Positions 1-7,595 of a stretch of 64,000 nt of DNA are shown here, piece by piece. Position 1 is the stretch's first letter; the number at the start of each line of letters is the position of its first letter. Position numbers and translations under genes: made by a program. The stretch lies in contig CABFPG010000008.1 of the NCBI GenBank assembly GCA_902141825.1, positions 186,001-250,000 of the forward strand, read 5' to 3'. The notes under the pieces are model-generated. The model saw nothing but the letters and a program-made list of their open reading frames with translations. It was not told where the DNA came from and searched no databases. Source of the stretch: Thalassocella blandensis. Lineage in GTDB: Bacteria; Pseudomonadota; Gammaproteobacteria; Pseudomonadales; Cellvibrionaceae.

Positions 1-2
1 GC

Positions 3-722
3 GATCAATTTATGTCCGCGGACTTTCAATCTACGCTACAAGGCAGCCGCTACCATGGAGCGACGTCAGTCATCCGAAATTTCCATTGCCCGCCAGACTA
101 TAAACATTCACTGTCCTATGGCGCTCCCGACACCAGCGTAAGCTCTTCGGAAAAGTTATTTTGCAAAATTGAATGGACAGAAATTCATTCCCCCAGCTTT
201 TTGCAAAAGCTCATCGAACTCAATCGAACGATGTATACCACCAACCAGGGACTATCCAAATCTCATCCAGATGCCAGTGCCTGGTACACCTGGCCAATGA
301 TGAGCAAAGCACTTTATTACTGGTACAAGGATGGAGCGCGGATATATTTAGCCGGCAACCCGATAGTATGGTGGTTTGGATTCATTGCCGTGTTAACAAT
401 GCTTGCAGGCAGCTTCTTCTTGCCGCAATGGCGCAAACTGCCAGCATTCTGGATTTTGCAGATTGGCTTCTGGTCTAACATGCTGCCGTTCATGCTGGTC
501 AATCGGGTTATGTTTATGTATCACTATTTGACCAGTCTGGGGTATACCATCCTGATGCTGGCCCTTCTTATTGATCAATTTAAACACCGCAATAAATTTG
601 TTTGGGCATTTCTTGCTGCCTCGTTTTTGGGATTTATCGTACTAAGCCCGTTAACTTTTGGTGCAAATTGGTATGGCAGTGATTTGATGTGGCTGTTAAA
701 GTTGGCGGGCTGGCACCCATAG
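3..722 (+). CDS. PMT-family membrane glycosyltransferase, C-terminal part (5' end outside window)
   Basis: The reading frame is open to the left edge, so this is the tail of a longer gene; the ATG at 12 is probably internal. The visible 236 residues resemble the C-terminal four-helix part of dolichyl-phosphate-mannose protein mannosyltransferases. The family-like stretch 'SHPDASAWYTWPMM' is followed by 'IYLAGNPIVWWFG' and then about four hydrophobic helices, including 'LPFMLVNRVMFMYHYL'. Such enzymes transfer mannose from a polyprenyl phosphate to proteins in the inner membrane. The catalytic N-terminal half is outside the window, so substrate and activity cannot be judged. No terminator is obvious downstream, and the next gene is an unrelated sigma factor. 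Confidence 0.78.
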   Translation, partial: DQFMSADFQSTLQGSRYHGATSVIRNFHCPPDYKHSLSYGAPDTSVSSSEKLFCKIEWTEIHSPSFLQKLIELNRTMYTTNQGLSKSHPDASAWYTWPMMSKALYYWYKDGARIYLAGNPIVWWFGFIAVLTMLAGSFFLPQWRKLPAFWILQIGFWSNMLPFMLVNRVMFMYHYLTSLGYTILMLALLIDQFKHRNKFVWAFLAASFLGFIVLSPLTFGANWYGSDLMWLLKLAGWHP

Positions 723-1065
723 CGCGATTTTCGCGCAAAGCAAAAATGGCAAACGCTCGAATATGTCAGCGACTTGTGCCATATTTGTCATTACTTTTAT
801 GCAAATAGTGCAGTTTATTAGCACCTGGGGAAATACAAAAGATTCTTCACTCAAACAGTTGTTTGCTTGGCTTCAAACTTGCAAAGCTTAGCGACAACAA
901 AGAGCCCTGATTGTGAACTTGAGCGCCTAGACCTCACATTCTTATGCGACAAAGATCAGAGCCTGACGACGAAAGTATTGCCAACACGATAACTTTCGCG
1001 TAAAACACGTGTTCAGTTGTAGCGAACACGATAACGACTAACTCGCTTAATTTACAGACAGCGTC
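723..1065. other. Intergenic region upstream of the FecI-like sigma factor
   Basis: 343 bases without a credible gene. It holds an 11-bp direct repeat AACACGATAAC at 983-993 and 1025-1035, and an inverted repeat CGTGTTC/GAACACG at 1008-1014 and 1024-1030. Both lie just upstream of the sigma gene start and may be regulatory. Confidence 0.5.
983..1035. promoter_or_regulatory. Direct and inverted repeats in front of the sigma factor gene
   Basis: AACACGATAAC occurs at 983-993 and again at 1025-1035, 42 bp apart (four helical turns). The second copy overlaps the right arm of an inverted repeat, CGTGTTC (1008-1014) with GAACACG (1024-1030). The distance to the ATG at 1066 fits a promoter or operator. 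No regulator is assigned. Confidence 0.35.
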
Positions 1066-1614
1066 ATGGCTATAGAAAATAAGACAGCGTTAGAAGAACT
1101 CTTTCAATCTCAAGGTCCCGGCCTTGTGAGATTTTTGAGCAAAAAAGTAAGAAACCCGGAAGACGCTGAAGACATAGCCCAAAACGCCTTCATCCGCATC
1201 CAGCGCATCGAAAATCTGAACCAGCTAGACAACCTCAAAGCCTACCTATATCAAACCGCTTCCAATTTGGCGATTGACCAAATTCGCAGGGACAAGCTGC
1301 ATAATAATTACGTCAACCAGGAAACGACCAAGTATTTAGGCAACGATGACTGCGGCCCCAGCGCAGCAGACGATTGCTCTCCAGAACGCATCATTTCGGC
1401 AAAACGTCAATTGAAAGAAATCCGTCATGCTTTAGACAATTTGCCAGTGAAATGCCGACAAGCATTTCTTTTACACCGCAGCAAAGGCTTATCGTATTCG
1501 GAAATCGCAGAAGAAATGTGCGTATCCGTTTCAAGCGTCGAGAAATATATTCTGCAATCCTTAAAAACATGCAGAAAGGCGCTAGCCAAAATAGGTGACG
1601 AAGAAATCGTTTAA
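1066..1614 (+). CDS. ECF RNA polymerase sigma factor, FecI-like
   Basis: A 182-residue ECF sigma factor. Region 2 covers about residues 8-75, with 'RNPEDAEDIAQNAFIRIQR' followed by 'LKAYLYQTASNLAIDQIRR'. Region 4 covers about 115-170, with a helix-turn-helix around 'GLSYSEIAEEMCVSVSSVEK'. The form and length are those of FecI-type sigma factors, which direct RNA polymerase to a TonB-receptor gene once released or activated by a FecR protein. The next two genes on the same strand are a FecR homologue and an STN-domain TonB receptor, which supports a cell-surface signalling unit. Unlike most fecIR pairs, this gene is separated from fecR by more than 500 bases. The inducing ligand is unknown. 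Confidence 0.93.
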   Translation: MAIENKTALEELFQSQGPGLVRFLSKKVRNPEDAEDIAQNAFIRIQRIENLNQLDNLKAYLYQTASNLAIDQIRRDKLHNNYVNQETTKYLGNDDCGPSAADDCSPERIISAKRQLKEIRHALDNLPVKCRQAFLLHRSKGLSYSEIAEEMCVSVSSVEKYILQSLKTCRKALAKIGDEEIV

Positions 1615-2241
1615 AACTCTTTTATCTTAACTTGAAGATAAAATAATTCGATAAATAGAGTTTGACCTTCAATTTACTAAAACGATTAAATCCGTAAATG
1701 CTTTAAAACCCGAACAATTTCAAGAGGAAATTGATGCGGTTAGCAAATCTCGTGGACTTTTTTTGGTGGTATTTGCCAACACAAACGTCTATAGATTAGA
1801 GCTTGCTTAAAAAGCTCAATACAGTAATAGAACTTTGGTCGCTGTTTGCACAAAACAGGTGATGCGTAAGACGGGACATAATCCCCTTCGCCAAAGTCAT
1901 ACTGCACCAAGATAAAGCACTTAGTACTTTAGAAGTGGACTTCTGACACTTTGGTTAACGTACACTACCCCATATAGTGCACATATCGTTGCAGGCTTTA
2001 GGAAAAAGCAGAGGAGTATTCAGAATTTTCTGAGACTTAAATAAATATTTAAATTTCAGACGTTCTAATAGATCCCCAAGCAAATGAGATTTACCGACAG
2101 GACTGTTGAATAGAACTTTTGAGTTTTGATTGAATCAATGTTGCCAGAATGGAATACGTGTCCATACTTTTATTAGCAGCGAACAAAATCAAATTCAAAA
2201 CCACTCTATCAAAGGCTGCATACAAGAAAGGCTTAAGAAAA
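1615..2241. other. Long sigma-fecR spacer with a possible coding remnant
   Basis: fecI and fecR genes usually abut, so more than 500 bases here is unusual. A short open frame at about 1655-1810 (+) ends in TAA and has a protein-like composition, containing 'ALKPEQFQEEIDAVSKSR', but lacks an ATG, GTG or TTG start. It could be the end of a decayed gene. The rest, about 1811-2148, shows nothing recognisable. The ATG-initiated extension of fecR (2149-2241) may be untranslated. Confidence 0.35.
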
Positions 2242-3345
2242 GTGACTCAGACAAAACAAATTAACGAAAAGCTGATTGATGAAGCTGAAGCGTGGATAGT
2301 ACGCCTACGCTCTGATCACGTCACACATGACGATAAAGTTCAATTTTCCTCTTGGCTAAACTCATCGCAAGACCATAGCGCAGCGTTTGACTACGCCGCG
2401 CAGATTTGGGAAACACTGGGCTTTGTAGCAAATCTGCCTGAACTCTGCGAAGAAGACATTAAAGCCCATGAGACTCAAGACAGCGAACAAGCGTCATCTC
2501 AGCACCCAGCGCCCTCTCCTACCAATGTTGCAAACTTAAATGAAGCGCGACTAAAGAAGCAGACGGAAGAAGCGACCAAGCAACAGAAGACTAAGAAACG
2601 CCCTCGCATCTCCTGGAAACAAGGCTTTGCTTTAGCCGGTTGCTACGCCCTTATTGCGATTGCGTTTAACTTTTTCACACCCAATAGCAACCACAGTACA
2701 TCGACTTATGAAACAGCCGCAGGTGAATTCTTAAGCGTTGACCTCGAAGATGGCTCGGTCCTGGAGCTCAACACTAAAACTCGTGTTGAAGTAAGCTTTA
2801 CCAAAGAGTTTCGTCAACTTAAATTACTGCGCGGTGAAGCATACTTTTCTGTTGAACCCGACAAATCTCGTCCCTTTGTTGTGGACGTTGGCGATGGCTC
2901 CGTGACGGCAGTTGGCACGGCTTTCAACATCAGAAGAGACAACAGCATGACCTCGGTTACCGTCACTGAAGGCATTGTGGATGTGGAACTTCGCCAGGAT
3001 GAGCACAATGCCTACATTAAAGAAAAACGTCGCGTCACAGTGAATCAACAGGTAAAACTCGGTAACCGCGGCTTGAGCCCCATTAAGAATGTGGTCACCG
3101 ACAGATCTACTGCCTGGAGAGATAAAACACTCGTATTTAACGATACTGACATGCCAGATGCCCTTCTGGAGCTCAATCGCTATTTAGACACGCCAGCCGT
3201 TGCCGACGAAAGCCTGGATGATTTGCGCATATCGGGCACATTTAGCCTTTCTCACCCTGACGACACGCTGGATGCAATTGTCACTAGCTTCAACCTTGTA
3301 AAAGTGAAGTCCTCTACAGCAAATTACTTGTACCTCAGCAACTAA
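2242..3345 (+). CDS. FecR-like anti-sigma/sigma regulator
   Basis: A 367-residue inner-membrane regulator of the FecR family. From the GTG at 2242: a DUF4880-like cytoplasmic segment (about 8-50, 'EAEAWIVRLRSDHVTHDD'), one transmembrane helix near 126-145, a periplasmic FecR domain (about 155-250, 'LELNTKTRVEVSFTKEFR' and 'FVVDVGDGSVTAVGTAFNI'), and a C-terminal DUF4974-like region. It should pass the signal from the STN domain of the downstream TonB receptor to the upstream ECF sigma factor. An ATG at 2149 would add 31 residues, but they do not look like FecR and no good ribosome site precedes it. The GTG at 2242 has AAGAAAGG about 10 bases upstream and gives the usual family N terminus. Confidence 0.9.
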   Translation: MTQTKQINEKLIDEAEAWIVRLRSDHVTHDDKVQFSSWLNSSQDHSAAFDYAAQIWETLGFVANLPELCEEDIKAHETQDSEQASSQHPAPSPTNVANLNEARLKKQTEEATKQQKTKKRPRISWKQGFALAGCYALIAIAFNFFTPNSNHSTSTYETAAGEFLSVDLEDGSVLELNTKTRVEVSFTKEFRQLKLLRGEAYFSVEPDKSRPFVVDVGDGSVTAVGTAFNIRRDNSMTSVTVTEGIVDVELRQDEHNAYIKEKRRVTVNQQVKLGNRGLSPIKNVVTDRSTAWRDKTLVFNDTDMPDALLELNRYLDTPAVADESLDDLRISGTFSLSHPDDTLDAIVTSFNLVKVKSSTANYLYLSN

Positions 3346-3374
3346 TACGATATAACCTACCTAAGCTATTCAAC

Positions 3375-3410
3375 CTAACACGCAAGCCTTTTTACAGACT
3401 TGCGTGTTAG
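3375..3410. terminator. Perfect 12-bp inverted repeat after fecR
   Basis: CTAACACGCAAG (3375-3386) pairs perfectly with CTTGCGTGTTAG (3399-3410) across a 12-base loop. No T-run follows, so it may be a processing or attenuation structure between fecR and the receptor gene instead of a classical terminator. Confidence 0.4.
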
Positions 3411-3610
3411 CAGCGGTTAACACACTGCTATCGCAGATTTAGTGAGCACCCTTTTACTAGAAACCCATCTCTTCTCGCATAACCGGAAGAGACTGTTCGC
3501 TTGCTCCAAGCAAAAGTGTCACTAAAATTGCATATTAAAGTACTGGCCCTAGTCCGGCCGCGATAAGAACAATATTACTAACGAATCTAATAACCTTATT
3601 TGTAGCTTTA

Positions 3611-6574
3611 ATGTACAGTATTTATCCAGCTCATCGCGTTAAACTTTTAAGAGCCGTAAAGAGTTTTGCGTTGATATGGACTTTTTTGATCAGTTCAGAA
3701 GTGTGCGCCCGCCTTGAAGACGAGATTTCGATCGAACTCCCGGAACAAAGCCTAAGAAAATCACTGATAGCACTGGGAAGACTTGGCCAGATTAGCATTG
3801 TTTTTTCCTCCCAGGACATCCTCCACAAAAAAGCCCCAGCCATTAAAGGAACCTTCACAGCGTCCGAAATAATACATCGCCTGCTTGAGGAGCATTCGCT
3901 AAGCGTCGTCGAAATAAATACTCGCGCCGTCGCCATTGTTAAAGGGAACAACACCGAAAGCAAAGTAATCCAGCAAATCAAAAACGATGATCACATGCTA
4001 GAAGAGCTCGTGATTTTAGGCAGAAAAGTGACCGGCTCTCGCTTACGGCTACCAGATCTTGAAGGATCTGCCCCAATGGACATTTTCACTCGAGAGGAGA
4101 TTGATGCGTCGGGATCACAAAGCCTGAGCGAAATATTTAAATACATTCCGGCTGTAGCAGGCAATTCCATCTCTACAGCTGTCAGCAATGGCGGTAATGG
4201 CACCGCCTCCGTTACCCTGCGAGGCCTCCCCTCCAATAACACACTGGTATTGGCCAACGGACGCCGGGTGGCCGTCGAAAGCCTGACGGGGCGTAACGTC
4301 GACGTGAATACAATTCCATTGTCTGCTATTGACCGCCTGGAGATACTGAAAGATGGCGCCTCCGCTATCTATGGTACCGACGCAATTGCGGGCGTGATCA
4401 ATATCATTCTTAAGGATCAGTACGATGGCTTTGAGATAGAACAGTATGCTGGAACAACCTATAAGGGCGATTTGGAGACCTACAAAACACACGTTTTACT
4501 TGGCACAGCAAATGAAGATAACGGCATTTATGTTTCCGCCGAATACTTTGATCAAGGCGCAATTTTCAGCCGAGATAGAAATCTGTCATCCGATGCAGAC
4601 GGCAGAGAACTCGGCGGCTACAACGAACGCTCCTCAGCCACCCCCAAAACGCGTTTCACTCTTGGGGACAACCTTGCTTACACTTTGATAGACGATAGAG
4701 ATGGTTCAGATGTTTCAGATTTCGAGCCAGCACCAAATGACTACCTATACAACTATTTAAGCGAAACCTCTTCCACCTCGCCGTCCGAAAAATTCAGCCT
4801 GTACAGCTCAGCATTCATGAATTTCAGCAATGACGTAACGCTGTCAGCCAATGCAACCTATAACGAAACCGAATCCTTTATCTATTTCGCTCCGACACCG
4901 ATCTTTACTGCATTTGAAAACATTCCACTCTATATAGATGCCACCAATATTTATAACCCCTACGACTTTACCATCTACGATGCCAGAAGACGGGTTGTCG
5001 AGCTCGGTACGCGCACCCAGAAAGACACATCTAAAAACATGCGTTTAAACCTTACCCTGCAGGGGTTTATGGGCGACGATACCAACTGGGAAATTTACGC
5101 GGGCTGGAATAAAAGTGAAGCAACTGAATCGATTAACAACCTGGCAAACGGTGCTCGCGTTCAACGCGCATTAGGGCCCGCGGTAAATTGTCAGGGTCAA
5201 GCAATAGATGGATGCGTACCGCTGAATCTGTTTGGCCAACCAGGCTCTATAACAGAAGAGCAACTTAACTACATTCGCTCGGAAGACAAGAGCGAAGGTA
5301 TGACTACATTAAAGAGTTTATCCGGGTATATTAGCACCACACTCGCACAACTTCCGGCAGGCCCTCTAACGTTTGCTACCGGAATTGATATTCGCCAGGA
5401 AAATATAGACACCTCTCCTACCGACCCCGACGAGCAAACTACCAATATTGCGGGCGGCATAATCGGGAGAATAATCGGACAACGTGAAATATATGAGACC
5501 TATTTCGAAAGCCATTTCCCAGTCCTATATCAGCACCCACTAGCTTACAGTCTAGACTTGGAATTAGCCGCACGATGGTCAGAATATAGCGACTTCGGTC
5601 AAAATACTTCACCAAAAGCAGGGATTCGTTATCGCCCCATCGCAGACATACTCCTTCGCTCCACGTATTCCGAAGGGTTCAGAGCACCCAGCCTGTCGGA
5701 ACTCCACACCGAACCCTATTTTTCTCAAAGCGAACTCGTTGACCCTTGCGCAATTGAAAGCCTATACCAGGATTTACCGGGGTGCACACAAATGGCAGAC
5801 CCAAACAGGCTACAATTTCTAGTGACCATTTCAGGGAATGAAGAATTAGAACCTGAAACATCCCGGAACACCACCTTTGGCATTGTTTGGACGCCCGATT
5901 TTCTAGAAGAATTATTCGTAAGTGTTGATCACTTCAATATACGACAGGAAAATATCGCCCAAGCCAGTGCCCAACTGATCATTCTGGACAATGCGCTCTA
6001 CAACAGTTACTCCGAATACATTAAACGCGATGAAAATGGAAATATTGTCGAACTATACGCACCCTATATAAATATAAGCCAACGCGATATATCAGGTGTA
6101 GACACTACCATCCGCTATAAACTGCTCACTTTCAGACACGGCAGTTACACCTTCAGTTTCAACTCCACTTATCTGGACAAATATGAGGTAAGTCAGCCAG
6201 AAGATCCAAACTCAAAAGTTAATCTGGAAGGAACATTTATGGATATCGCCGAAGAAGGTTTCGGCGCACTCCCCCATTGGAAAGCCAACGCAGGGCTCTT
6301 CTGGCACAAAGACGGCTGGGGCTTGAATTACACCGTTAATTATTTTGGTAAAGTCGAAGAAATACTAGAAATGCGCACCATTGATGCATGGATCACCCAT
6401 GACACCCAACTGTCATATGATTTTGGCAAAAAAGCCACCGCAGCTTTCGGCATAGACAACCTGCTAAATGAATCCCCACCTTTTATCATCTCAGCGTTTA
6501 ATGATAACTATGATGCGAGAAATTATGATCAGCGTGGCAGGTATTTTTATGGGAAGATTAAGTTGAACTTTTAA
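3611..6574 (+). CDS. TonB-dependent receptor with N-terminal STN signalling domain (FecA-type)
   Basis: A 987-residue outer-membrane transporter. A signal peptide covers about 1-33 (ending 'SSEVCA'). An STN domain follows (about 38-110, 'LPEQSLRKSLIALGRLGQIS'), the signature of receptors that report ligand binding to a FecR partner. A TonB-box-like stretch 'EELVILGRKVTGSR' precedes the plug (about 140-275, 'VTLRGLPSNNTLVLANGRR' and 'ILKDGASAIYGTDAIAG'). The rest is the beta-barrel, ending in a terminal Phe ('KIKLNF'). The plug type is common among receptors of polysaccharide-degrading marine bacteria, so the ligand could be a glycan as well as an iron chelate. It lies downstream of the sigma and fecR genes on the same strand and is the likely target of that pair. 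Confidence 0.93.
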   Translation: MYSIYPAHRVKLLRAVKSFALIWTFLISSEVCARLEDEISIELPEQSLRKSLIALGRLGQISIVFSSQDILHKKAPAIKGTFTASEIIHRLLEEHSLSVVEINTRAVAIVKGNNTESKVIQQIKNDDHMLEELVILGRKVTGSRLRLPDLEGSAPMDIFTREEIDASGSQSLSEIFKYIPAVAGNSISTAVSNGGNGTASVTLRGLPSNNTLVLANGRRVAVESLTGRNVDVNTIPLSAIDRLEILKDGASAIYGTDAIAGVINIILKDQYDGFEIEQYAGTTYKGDLETYKTHVLLGTANEDNGIYVSAEYFDQGAIFSRDRNLSSDADGRELGGYNERSSATPKTRFTLGDNLAYTLIDDRDGSDVSDFEPAPNDYLYNYLSETSSTSPSEKFSLYSSAFMNFSNDVTLSANATYNETESFIYFAPTPIFTAFENIPLYIDATNIYNPYDFTIYDARRRVVELGTRTQKDTSKNMRLNLTLQGFMGDDTNWEIYAGWNKSEATESINNLANGARVQRALGPAVNCQGQAIDGCVPLNLFGQPGSITEEQLNYIRSEDKSEGMTTLKSLSGYISTTLAQLPAGPLTFATGIDIRQENIDTSPTDPDEQTTNIAGGIIGRIIGQREIYETYFESHFPVLYQHPLAYSLDLELAARWSEYSDFGQNTSPKAGIRYRPIADILLRSTYSEGFRAPSLSELHTEPYFSQSELVDPCAIESLYQDLPGCTQMADPNRLQFLVTISGNEELEPETSRNTTFGIVWTPDFLEELFVSVDHFNIRQENIAQASAQLIILDNALYNSYSEYIKRDENGNIVELYAPYINISQRDISGVDTTIRYKLLTFRHGSYTFSFNSTYLDKYEVSQPEDPNSKVNLEGTFMDIAEEGFGALPHWKANAGLFWHKDGWGLNYTVNYFGKVEEILEMRTIDAWITHDTQLSYDFGKKATAAFGIDNLLNESPPFIISAFNDNYDARNYDQRGRYFYGKIKLNF

Positions 6575-6594
6575 GACTCCAATAAAACGGAGTC
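6575..6594. terminator. Short inverted repeat between convergent genes
   Basis: GACTCC (6575-6580) and GGAGTC (6589-6594) flank an A-rich loop directly after the STN receptor stop codon. The stem is short and the T-run weak, so this is only a possible bidirectional terminator for the receptor and the convergent methyltransferase gene. Confidence 0.3.
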
Positions 6595-6611
6595 AAATTC
6601 GATTCAAATAC

Positions 6612-7517
6612 TCATGCCCTTATAGCCACTAAACTCCAACCATACTCATGCCCACCATCGCTCCCCATGAATTTATCTAGACTTATATCAATAAAGCCTA
6701 CTTCCCGCATAGTGCCGCACAGTGCATTAATTTGATCGAATGATAATGCAGCCCCAACCATATCTGCCACCCTTAAAGAAGCGGAATAAAATTCAGACTC
6801 CAATAAAGCCAAGCTATAAAAAACCCATTCATTGGAACGCCCAGCAGCTAAGCCTCGAAAAATTTGCGCTATAGCACCCGCTATTTCTTTTGGCAACTCT
6901 TCCCCAGGGTTCTCAGAAATAAAACTGTTTATATCTGTATTTATTTTGGACTTTAAACCATCGACATTTTTTTTGTCATTACGGCTCTTAAAAAACAACT
7001 CTAACGATTCAAATAACTTTAATCGCTCAAACACATGGACATATAGATCATATTCTATTTTACACTTGTGCATAACCACAGAAGTGTCAGAATGCAACAA
7101 AGCACTAAACCTCCCGCCAGAACGTAATATTGAATATACTTTTTCGAGCGATTTCAAATAATCCATATATTCAAGCCCAAAATTTGAAGAAGCGAAATCA
7201 ATCGATGCTTCACCCAAACTCACTTCCTCAAATTTTAATCCTGAATAAAATTTAACACTGCTATTTTTAGGGACGACTATTTCAGCAGAATCGCATGCTG
7301 AAATCGAAAAGTTCATACCATGCTCTACACTATATTTTTCAGCCAGTAAAGCAATTGCACCATTCCCAGTTGCAACATCGAACAACCTGAAAAACGGTTT
7401 CAATTCTGAAAACTGAGACATCCAATAATCCGCAATATCTCCTCTATAGTTTCCAGAGAAATGTGCACCGAAGGTAGTTAAATGCCGCTGCTTCCAAAAC
7501 TTACCCCAATGATCCAT
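6612..7517 (-). CDS. Class I SAM-dependent methyltransferase
   Basis: A protein of about 301 residues with a Rossmann-type methyltransferase fold. Motif I is 'FDVATGNGAIALLAEKY' near residues 46-62, followed by an acidic strand end 'SISACDSAEIV' and a later motif 'SIDFASSNFGLEYMDYLKSL', which fits motif IV and the following helix. The substrate cannot be read from the sequence; small-molecule methyltransferases of the UbiE/BioC type are the nearest layout. The gene lies just downstream of a TonB receptor on the same strand, separated by a terminator hairpin, so co-transcription is at most partial. The ATG at 7517 is chosen; a GTG at 7520 directly before it would add one residue. Confidence 0.8.
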   Translation of the reverse strand: MDHWGKFWKQRHLTTFGAHFSGNYRGDIADYWMSQFSELKPFFRLFDVATGNGAIALLAEKYSVEHGMNFSISACDSAEIVVPKNSSVKFYSGLKFEEVSLGEASIDFASSNFGLEYMDYLKSLEKVYSILRSGGRFSALLHSDTSVVMHKCKIEYDLYVHVFERLKLFESLELFFKSRNDKKNVDGLKSKINTDINSFISENPGEELPKEIAGAIAQIFRGLAAGRSNEWVFYSLALLESEFYSASLRVADMVGAALSFDQINALCGTMREVGFIDISLDKFMGSDGGHEYGWSLVAIRA

Positions 7518-7540
7518 CACGCATCACCATAAACATAGAT

Positions 7541-7575
7541 AAAAAAAGAGCGTTACGATATACGCAACGCTCTTT
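7541..7575 (-). terminator. Rho-independent terminator after the 7.6-10.3 kb TonB receptor
   Basis: On the minus strand the stem AAAGAGCGTT/AACGCTCTTT (7545-7554 with 7566-7575 in plus coordinates) is followed by a run of T (plus-strand A at 7541-7547). It lies about 20 bases past the receptor stop codon. Confidence 0.8.
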
Positions 7576-7595
7576 AGTAAAGTTGCTATTTACTC

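Noticed and set aside
4115-4492. 125-codon minus-strand frame within the STN receptor
   Set aside because: It is a shadow of the strongly supported receptor gene.
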